Shown here piece by piece: positions 24,655-30,320 of a DNA stretch of 36,676 bases (position 1 is its first letter; every line of letters starts with the position of its first letter). The DNA comes from an uncultured Bacteroidales bacterium (GTDB lineage Bacteria; Bacteroidota; Bacteroidia; Bacteroidales; FEN-979). The notes under the pieces are model-generated. The model saw nothing but the letters and a program-made list of their open reading frames with translations. It did no database searches and was not told the DNA's origin. A program made the position numbers and the translations under genes. Location of the stretch: assembly GCA_903926565.1 (NCBI GenBank), contig CAIYJU010000125.1:1-36676 (forward strand), read 5' to 3'.

Positions 24655-26565
24655 ATGCAACAAGGTAAAATAAACGTTCAGACTGAGAACATCTTTCCGA
24701 TTATCAAAAAATTTCTTTATTCGGACCATGAAATATTCCTTCGCGAATTAATTTCCAATGCCGTAGATGCCACCCAAAAACTTAAAACCCTGGCTGCACT
24801 TGGCAAATTCAACGGAGATATCAGCGATTTAACCATTGAGGTAACCCTGAATCCCAAGAAAAAAACAATCTCCATAAAGGATAAGGGTATTGGCATGACC
24901 ACTGCTGAAGTGGATAAATATATCAATCAGATCGCATTTTCCAGTGCCGAAGAGTTCATCAAAAAATTCAAAACCAAGTCAGAATCAGAGATGAATTCAA
25001 TAATCGGCCATTTCGGACTGGGATTTTACTCCAGTTTCATGGTTTCAAAGAAAGTGGAAATTCTTACAAAGACCTACCAGAAAAAGGGAGAAACCGATGC
25101 AGTAAAATGGGAATGTGATGGCAGTCCTGACTACACGATGGATGTTTGTGACAAGACCGACCGGGGCACAGAGGTGATTCTTCATATTGCAGATGATTCG
25201 AAAGATTACCTTGAAGAACACACCCTGCTTGGCATCCTGAAAAAATACTGCAAGTTCCTGCCTGTTCCGATTCAGTTTGGAACTGAAAAGACCTGGGAAA
25301 CCATTGAAGGTGAAAAGGACAAAGACGGAAATGACAAACGGGTTGAAGTGGAAAAACCGCGTATTATCAACAACTCCGACCCCATCTGGAAGAAAAAACC
25401 GGTGGATCTTACACCTGAGGATTACAAGAATTTTTACAGGGAGCTTTACCCCTACACCTTTGAAGAACCCTTGTTCTGGATTCACCTGAATGTGGATTAC
25501 CCGTTCAACCTTACCGGGATACTCTATTTCCCGAAGGTAAAGAAGAATCTTGAAGTTCAGAAGGACAAGATCCAGTTATACTGCAACCAGGTTTTCGTAA
25601 CCGATTCCGTTGAAGGAATTGTGCCGGATTTTCTGACATTGCTGCACGGTGTGATCGACTCACCTGATATTCCGCTCAATGTGTCGCGCAGTTACCTTCA
25701 GAGCGATCCGAATGTAAAGAAGATTTCAAATCATATTACCAAAAAAGTTGCGGATAAACTTGAATCTCTTTTTAAAGATTCACGAAGCGATTTTGAGGCA
25801 AAATGGGATGATATCAAGGTGTTTATTGAGTACGGAATTATTGCCCAGCCCGAATTTTACGATCGCGCCAAAAAGTTCTGCCTTCTGAAAAATGTGGACT
25901 CCAAATATTTCACTTTTGAAGAATATGAAACGCTTGTTGGTCCTTCGCAGAAAGATAAAGACGGACAACTCATCTACCTTTATGCCACCAATCAGCATGA
26001 GCAGTACAGTTTCATTGAGTCCGTCAAAGCGAGGGGATATGATGTGCTCATGATGGACGGCGTACTGGAGGCTCATTTCATCAACACCCTGGAGCAGAAG
26101 CTCGAAAAAACGCGATTCACCAGGGTTGATGCCGATACCATTGACAAACTGATCAAAAAAGATGATGCCCTTCCCTCCAAACTCAATGAGGATCAGCAGA
26201 AATTACTCAAAGAGATGTTTGAAAAACAAATCGACGCTAAAAAATTCACCATAACCTTTGAGAGTTTAAGTGAAAAGGAATCTCCGCTGTTTATTACGCA
26301 AAATGAGTTTATGCGCAGGATGAAGGACATGTCGGCCCTTGGAGGAGGCGGCGGCTATGGTTTCATGGGTGAAATGCCTGAAAACTATAATCTCGTAATC
26401 AATTCAAACAGCCCGCTGGTTGGCAGGTTACTTGTTGAAACTGACACAGACAAGCACACCGGCACGATCAAGCACCTGTTCGACCTGGCACTGCTTGCAC
26501 AGAACATGCTCAAAGGCAAGGACCTTGCTGATTTCATTAAACGCAGCACGGAACAACTTTCATAA
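24655..26565 (+). CDS. htpG: Chaperone HtpG (Hsp90 family)
   Basis: A 636-residue cytoplasmic Hsp90. The GHKL ATP site is visible: FLRELISNAVDATQKLK (about 28-44), DKGIGMT (82-88 region), and IGHFGLGFYSSFMVS. The middle domain carries the Arg loop region LNVSRSYLQSDPNVKKI. The C-terminal dimerisation part is present to the end (KDLADFIKRS). Its length is normal for bacteria, a little longer than E. coli (624). A charged stretch (EGEKDKDGNDKRVEVEK, about 221-237) connects N and middle domains, in the place of the eukaryotic charged linker. It has its own promoter and is followed by an inverted repeat. Confidence 0.97.
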   Translation: MQQGKINVQTENIFPIIKKFLYSDHEIFLRELISNAVDATQKLKTLAALGKFNGDISDLTIEVTLNPKKKTISIKDKGIGMTTAEVDKYINQIAFSSAEEFIKKFKTKSESEMNSIIGHFGLGFYSSFMVSKKVEILTKTYQKKGETDAVKWECDGSPDYTMDVCDKTDRGTEVILHIADDSKDYLEEHTLLGILKKYCKFLPVPIQFGTEKTWETIEGEKDKDGNDKRVEVEKPRIINNSDPIWKKKPVDLTPEDYKNFYRELYPYTFEEPLFWIHLNVDYPFNLTGILYFPKVKKNLEVQKDKIQLYCNQVFVTDSVEGIVPDFLTLLHGVIDSPDIPLNVSRSYLQSDPNVKKISNHITKKVADKLESLFKDSRSDFEAKWDDIKVFIEYGIIAQPEFYDRAKKFCLLKNVDSKYFTFEEYETLVGPSQKDKDGQLIYLYATNQHEQYSFIESVKARGYDVLMMDGVLEAHFINTLEQKLEKTRFTRVDADTIDKLIKKDDALPSKLNEDQQKLLKEMFEKQIDAKKFTITFESLSEKESPLFITQNEFMRRMKDMSALGGGGGYGFMGEMPENYNLVINSNSPLVGRLLVETDTDKHTGTIKHLFDLALLAQNMLKGKDLADFIKRSTEQLS

Positions 26566-26570
26566 AAGAT

Positions 26571-26669
26571 AAAATGCAAAAGGCAAAGGCACATGGCAAA
26601 ATTTCAGGACTGTAACCATTTTCGGTAAACGTGTCTAACACTAACTTTGACTTTTGCCTTTGCATTTTT
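26571..26669. repeat. Inverted repeat with AAATGCAAA(A)GGCAAAG arms
   Basis: The arm at 26571-26590 is nearly complementary to 26651-26669 (CTTTTGCCTTTGCATTTTT), enclosing about 60 bases. The right arm ends in a T-run, so it may end the htpG transcript. The lemA -7 element lies at the edge of the right arm. Most of the 150-base gap is taken by this element. Confidence 0.65.
26642..26649 (+). promoter_or_regulatory. Possible -7 promoter element of the lemA operon
   Basis: TAACTTTG matches TAnnTTTG about 66 bases before the lemA ATG, inside the inverted repeat region. No good -33 element is seen, so this is tentative. Confidence 0.35.
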
Positions 26670-26715
26670 AATGTTGAACTGATTTAATAATTATTAACCA
26701 CTAATAAAATGTATC

Positions 26716-27312
26716 ATGAAACTCAGTAAAGGATGGATTGTATTAATCGTTGTAATTGGTCTTATTCTCCTGCTCGTCGGATGGGTCACCGGAATTAACA
26801 ACAATTTAGTCACCAAAGAGGAGGGCGTCAACACAGCCTGGGCAAATGTGGAAAATGTTTACCAGAGGAGGCTCGATCTGATCCCTAACCTGGTGAATAC
26901 CGTAAAAGGGGTTGCTAAATTTGAACAGCAAACACTTACTGCTGTTATCGAAGCACGTGCCAAAGCTACCAGCGTACAGATCAATCCCAAAAATCTGGAT
27001 GAAGGATCTTTGCAAAAGTTCCAGGAGGCCCAGAATGGTGTCAGTTCTGCACTTGGCCGCCTCATGGTTGTTGTCGAAAAATACCCGGAGCTGAAGGCTA
27101 CCCAGAATTTCTCGGAATTACAGGCACAGCTTGAGGGAACAGAAAACCGTATCACTGTCGAACGAATGAAGTTCAATGAATCGGCACAGGCTTACAACAC
27201 CTACCTGCGGCAATTCCCGAACAGCATGTTTGCCGGAATGTTTGGTTTCCAGCAAAAGGCCTATTTCAAATCCCAGGCCGGAGCTGAAAAAGCACCGGAA
27301 GTTCAGTTTTAA
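26716..27312 (+). CDS. LemA family protein
   Basis: A 198-residue membrane-anchored protein. The N-terminal helix (about 6-26, WIVLIVVIGLILLLVGWVTG) is followed by a helical-bundle LemA domain with VNTAWANVENVYQRRLDLIPNLVNTVKG, ENRITVERMKFNESAQAYNTYLRQFP and a hydrophobic FAGMFGF near the end, all typical of the family. The function is not known in detail; envelope stress or assembly roles have been proposed. It is followed by two TPM-domain genes, the classic LemA-TPM association, suggesting one complex in the inner membrane facing the periplasm. A 122-base repeat-rich gap separates it from the first TPM gene. Confidence 0.93.
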   Translation: MKLSKGWIVLIVVIGLILLLVGWVTGINNNLVTKEEGVNTAWANVENVYQRRLDLIPNLVNTVKGVAKFEQQTLTAVIEARAKATSVQINPKNLDEGSLQKFQEAQNGVSSALGRLMVVVEKYPELKATQNFSELQAQLEGTENRITVERMKFNESAQAYNTYLRQFPNSMFAGMFGFQQKAYFKSQAGAEKAPEVQF

Positions 27313-27320
27313 TAATTAAT

Positions 27321-27410
27321 CCTTCGTGGTCTTTGTGGTTACCTTTGTGTCTTTGTGGTAAGAAATACTAACCACAAGGACACAAAGGAGGCACAATGGC
27401 ACAAAGAAAG
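27321..27410. repeat. CTTTGTGG-type intergenic inverted repeat, copy 2
   Basis: The left arm 27321-27360 (built from CTTTGTGGT and CTTTGTGTC units) pairs imperfectly with 27369-27410 (ACCACAAGGACACAAAGG and GGCACAAAG). It fills the gap between lemA and the first TPM gene. It resembles the element at 6807-6901. Confidence 0.7.
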
Positions 27411-27434
27411 ACCTAAGACCATATTAAATAAGCT

Positions 27435-27881
27435 ATGGGTATCACAGCAACAGACTTCTTCTCGAAACAAGAGCAGGAAGACATCAAACAGGCCATCATG
27501 AATGCTGAACTTGATACCTCGGGAGAGATTCGTGTTCACATTGAAAACACCTTTACAGGAGATGTAATGGATCGTGCCGCCTTTATTTTCAAGCAGCTTG
27601 GCATGAACAACACCGAACTTCGTAACGGGGTTTTAATCTACCTGGCAGTTAAAAACCGCCGGTTTGCAATCATTGGCGACAGCGGAATTAACAAAGTCGT
27701 TCCGGATAACTTCTGGAATGACATTAAAACAAATATGCTTAATCATTTCAGGGAGAATCATTTTACCGATGGCCTGATTGACGCAATTACAGCCGCCGGA
27801 ATACACCTGAGAACGCATTTTCCACATCATCGCAATGATGTAAATGAGTTACCGGATGATATTTCGTTTGGAAAGGACTAG
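27435..27881 (+). CDS. TPM domain-containing protein, short cytoplasmic-looking form
   Basis: A 148-residue protein consisting almost entirely of one TPM domain (TLP18.3/Psb32/MOLO-1 fold). Seen are the N-terminal helix FFSKQEQEDIKQAIMNAELDTSGEIRVHIE, then NGVLIYLAVKNRRFAIIGDSGINKVVP and FTDGLIDAITAAGIHLRTHFP. It lacks a signal peptide and a membrane helix, unlike the TPM protein next door. The C-terminus is acidic. The gene lies between lemA and a second TPM gene. Some plant TPM proteins act as acid phosphatases; the bacterial role is unknown. A heptamer tandem repeat follows directly. Confidence 0.85.
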   Translation: MGITATDFFSKQEQEDIKQAIMNAELDTSGEIRVHIENTFTGDVMDRAAFIFKQLGMNNTELRNGVLIYLAVKNRRFAIIGDSGINKVVPDNFWNDIKTNMLNHFRENHFTDGLIDAITAAGIHLRTHFPHHRNDVNELPDDISFGKD

Positions 27882-27883
27882 GG

Positions 27884-27925
27884 AAGTGTTAAGTGTTAAG
27901 TATTAAGTGTTAAGTGTTAAGCGAT
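27884..27925. repeat. Seven-base tandem repeat AAGTGTT, about six units
   Basis: Units start at 27884, 27891, 27898 (AAGTATT), 27905, 27912 and 27919 (degenerate AAGCGAT). The array begins three bases after the upstream TPM stop and ends five bases before the next ATG at 27930. It therefore occupies the whole ribosome-binding region of the next gene. Confidence 0.85.
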
Positions 27926-27929
27926 TAAG

Positions 27930-28742
27930 ATGGTACGATATAAGAAGGTTTTGATATTTCTGCTGGTTTTGCTGGCGTTTTACGGGACTGTTAAAAGCCA
28001 GGATATACCTGCAAGACCGGATCCGCCGAGGCTGGTAAATGACTTTGCAGGAGTGTTGAATGCAGATGAAATTCAGAGCCTGGAAAGAAAACTTGTCACT
28101 TTCAACGACTCTACCTCCACCCAGATTGTTGTTGTGGTCGTTAAATCACTGAACAATTATGATAAAAATGAGTTTGCGCGATTGATTGGTGAAAAATGGG
28201 GGGTCGGGCAAAAAGGAAAGAATAATGGCGCAGTAGTGCTCGTAAAGCCCAAATATGCCAATGATAAAGGAGAGGTGTGCATTCAGACCGGCTACGGCCT
28301 TGAAGGGGCCATACCTGATGCTTTGGCCAAGCGGATTGTGGAGAATGAAATGATTCCCAATTTTCGGGCCGGGAACTATTATGCCGGAATTGAATCAGCA
28401 ACTTCAACGATGATTTCACTGGCCAAAGGAGAGTACACTGCCGACCAGTACAATAAAAGAAATAAGAAAAAATCCAGTCCTTTTGCTTTACTTATTCCTC
28501 TGATCATTATTGGAGTTGTGTTTATGCTAATTAAGGGGAGCCGCGCCCAGGGAATGTCGGTAGGTAAAAACATTCCATTCTGGACAGCCTTCTTTCTATT
28601 GGGGTCCATGGGCCGCGGACATAGTGGTTCATGGAATGATTTCAGTTCAGGCGGCGGCGGCTTTGGAGGCGGTGGCGGTGGCGGCTTTGGCGGCTTTGGC
28701 GGCGGAAGTTTTGGCGGCGGAGGTGCTGGCGGAAGCTGGTAA
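27930..28742 (+). CDS. Exported TPM domain-containing protein with Gly-rich tail (YgcG-like)
   Basis: A 270-residue protein with a signal peptide (about 1-23, LIFLLVLLAFYGTVKSQ). A TPM domain follows (about 33-170, RLVNDFAGVLNADEIQSLE, STQIVVVVVKSLN, NNGAVVLVKP, QTGYGLEGAIPDALAKRI, NYYAGIESAT). A short linker, a transmembrane helix (about 188-203, FALLIPLIIIGVVFMLI) and a Gly/Phe-rich C-terminus ending GGSW come next. This is the usual YgcG architecture, with the TPM domain in the periplasm and a tail of about 35 Gly-rich residues beyond the membrane. The tail is probably repeat-prone at DNA level. It lies in the lemA cluster, and the DUF4492 gene follows after 32 bases. Confidence 0.9.
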   Translation: MVRYKKVLIFLLVLLAFYGTVKSQDIPARPDPPRLVNDFAGVLNADEIQSLERKLVTFNDSTSTQIVVVVVKSLNNYDKNEFARLIGEKWGVGQKGKNNGAVVLVKPKYANDKGEVCIQTGYGLEGAIPDALAKRIVENEMIPNFRAGNYYAGIESATSTMISLAKGEYTADQYNKRNKKKSSPFALLIPLIIIGVVFMLIKGSRAQGMSVGKNIPFWTAFFLLGSMGRGHSGSWNDFSSGGGGFGGGGGGGFGGFGGGSFGGGGAGGSW

Positions 28743-28774
28743 TTTGATGGGTAAAACGATAACTCTTACAAATC

Positions 28775-28990
28775 TTGAACCTTCTGCGACGTATATGGCT
28801 GTTTTATAAGGAGGGGTTTCTCAGCATGACGCTGGGCAAGCGTCTCTGGACAATTATCCTCATCAAGCTATTTATTTTTTTCGTCATTCTGCGTCTTCTT
28901 TTTTTTCCAAATTTTTTAAACACCAAATTCAACAACAAACAGGAAAAAAGTGACTATGTGGGCAGGGAGCTGATTCAGCGAATGCAATAA
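28775..28990 (+). CDS. DUF4492 small membrane protein
   Basis: A 71-residue protein recognised as DUF4492, a small single-span membrane protein often found next to cytochrome bd oxidase genes in Bacteroidota. The conserved block RIWLFYKEGFLSMTLGKRLW (residues 5-24) leads into a hydrophobic helix (about 27-45) and a short basic tail. The start is TTG at 28775. The nearest upstream in-frame stop is at 28760, and the only later ATG (28825) would delete the conserved RIW-FY-GF motif. No cydA or cydB is present here; the gene instead ends the lemA-TPM cluster. A strong bidirectional terminator follows the stop. Confidence 0.8.
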   Translation: MNLLRRIWLFYKEGFLSMTLGKRLWTIILIKLFIFFVILRLLFFPNFLNTKFNNKQEKSDYVGRELIQRMQ

Positions 28991-29030
28991 AAAAGCCGGT
29001 ACTTAGTGATACCGGCTTTTTCATTGCATT
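28981..29030. terminator. Bidirectional terminator between DUF4492 and ompH
   Basis: AAAAAGCCGGTA and TACCGGCTTTTT form a near-perfect stem around an eight-base loop (29002-29009). Outer arms AATGCAAT / ATTGCATT extend it. The A-run before and T-run after serve both directions, and the genes on either side converge. The left outer arm overlaps the last DUF4492 codons. Confidence 0.9.
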
Positions 29031-29041
29031 AACTCATTCAG

Positions 29042-29566
29042 TTATTGAATAGAAAGTTTTTTCTTCACAAGTGTCATAACATCATCAGCCTCATCTTTAT
29101 AAATAACTACGTCTTCGATGGCATTAAGAATGTAGGTGAATTTATTTTCCTTGGCTACATCTTTGATCGCTGCCTTTGCCTTGTCGATGAACGGTGCCAC
29201 CAACTCCTGCTGTTTAGACTGAAGATCCTGGCTGGCCTTTTGCTGGAATGCATCAATACGTCCCTGAAGATCTGACAGTTCCTTTTCTTTGGTTTGTTTG
29301 ATCAGATCTGACATGCTGGCGGCTTGTGATTGATAGTCCTGGTACTTATTTTCAAACTCAGCCTTCATGGCATCCATCTGATCTGTCAATGTTTTCTGAT
29401 AGGTTTGAAGTTTTATCTTCACCGAATCAATTCCCGGCATTGCAGCCAAAAGTGTGTTGAAATCAATGTATCCAATCTTGACCGGATTTTGTGCTTGTGA
29501 TGCAAACGAACAACCAACGATTAATGCCACAACTGCAAAGAACTTAGCTAATTTTTTCATTTTCAA
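29042..29566 (-). CDS. OmpH/Skp family periplasmic chaperone
   Basis: A 174-residue exported protein with a signal peptide (1-26, ending FASQAQ) and the family start VKIGYIDFNTLLAAMPG. A long charged coiled coil follows (about 50-125, rich in Lys, Gln, Glu). A C-terminal beta segment FTYILNAIEDVVIYKDEADDVM closes the fold. Skp-like trimers hold outer-membrane proteins in the periplasm and hand them to BamA, whose gene is two genes upstream on this strand. This is the second of two ompH genes. It has its own -7 element at 29598-29605. Length is typical. It is the last gene before the terminator. Confidence 0.93.
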   Translation of the reverse strand: MKMKKLAKFFAVVALIVGCSFASQAQNPVKIGYIDFNTLLAAMPGIDSVKIKLQTYQKTLTDQMDAMKAEFENKYQDYQSQAASMSDLIKQTKEKELSDLQGRIDAFQQKASQDLQSKQQELVAPFIDKAKAAIKDVAKENKFTYILNAIEDVVIYKDEADDVMTLVKKKLSIQ

Positions 29567-29597
29567 AAATTAAAGGTTAATACTACGATTTGGTATG

Positions 29598-29605
29598 CAA
29601 AAGTA
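29598..29605 (-). promoter_or_regulatory. -7 promoter element of the second ompH gene
   Basis: Minus-strand reading TACTTTTG matches TAnnTTTG and lies about 32 bases before the ATG at 29566. It falls in the gap between the two ompH genes, suggesting separate expression of the second. No -33 match was seen. Confidence 0.5.
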
Positions 29606-29615
29606 AACATTTTTT

Positions 29616-30278
29616 TTATTTTTTCGGCTCCCTGGATTCAGTTCCTCCGGCGGGCTTTTCATTCGGGCTGTCAGATTTTGTACCGGATGAAGGTTCACCG
29701 GAACCTGATGGTTTGGTGCCTGTCGGAGAAGAACTTCCTGTTTTTCCTTTACCCTTCCTGTTATTCAGGTTAGCTCCGAGGTTATCAAGAACATCATCGC
29801 TGATATCATATTTAGGATTGGCATACATCATTGTCAGGCTGCCACCTTTGTCAAATACGACAGCATAATTATTGTTGGTTGAAAGTTCCTGAATCGCATT
29901 GTAAATTTTCTCCTGGATTGGTTTTACAAGTTCCTGGCGTTTTTTAAACAAATCACCTTCCTTGCCGAAACGGTTACGCTGCAGATTCTTGGCTTCCTTT
30001 TCCTTATCAACAATTTCCTGCTCCTTCTTCTTTTTCATGTCATCAGGAAGCAGGACTGCCTGGGTTTGATAGTCCTTATACATTTTATCGACCTCGGCAA
30101 ATTTGGTTTCAATCTCCTTTTGCCACTGAACAGAAATCTCATCAAGTTGTGACTGGGCTTCAGCAAATTCAGGTATATTGTCGAGGATATACTGAGTGTC
30201 GACATAGGCAAACTTTTGAGCCTGAACCAACATCGCGGTAAAAATGATAACCGTAAAAATTAAAGCTGACTTTTTCAT
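29616..30278 (-). CDS. OmpH/Skp family periplasmic chaperone with low-complexity tail
   Basis: A 220-residue protein with a signal peptide (1-20, MLVQAQ) and the OmpH start FAYVDTQYILDNIPEF. A coiled-coil arm follows (about 35-115, with KKKKEQEIVDKEKEAKNLQRN). The C-terminal beta part NNNYAVVFDKGGSLTMMYANPKYDIS follows, and then a tail of about 45 residues rich in Gly, Ser, Pro, Thr and Lys, which ordinary Skp lacks. The tail looks disordered. The gene lies 42 bases after bamA and is probably co-transcribed with it. With the next ompH gene it forms the duplicated chaperone set common in Bacteroidota, so the two may act as different subunits or on different clients. Confidence 0.92.
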   Translation of the reverse strand: MKKSALIFTVIIFTAMLVQAQKFAYVDTQYILDNIPEFAEAQSQLDEISVQWQKEIETKFAEVDKMYKDYQTQAVLLPDDMKKKKEQEIVDKEKEAKNLQRNRFGKEGDLFKKRQELVKPIQEKIYNAIQELSTNNNYAVVFDKGGSLTMMYANPKYDISDDVLDNLGANLNNRKGKGKTGSSSPTGTKPSGSGEPSSGTKSDSPNEKPAGGTESREPKK

Positions 30279-30320
30279 GTTCTTACGTTTTAATACTTCA
30301 TTAAAAAAAGGTTACAGGAA

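Noticed and set aside
27884..27925. Tandem heptamers considered as part of a CRISPR or iteron array
   Set aside because: Units are only seven bases with no spacers, there are no cas genes or replication initiator nearby, and the array fits a simple tandem repeat.
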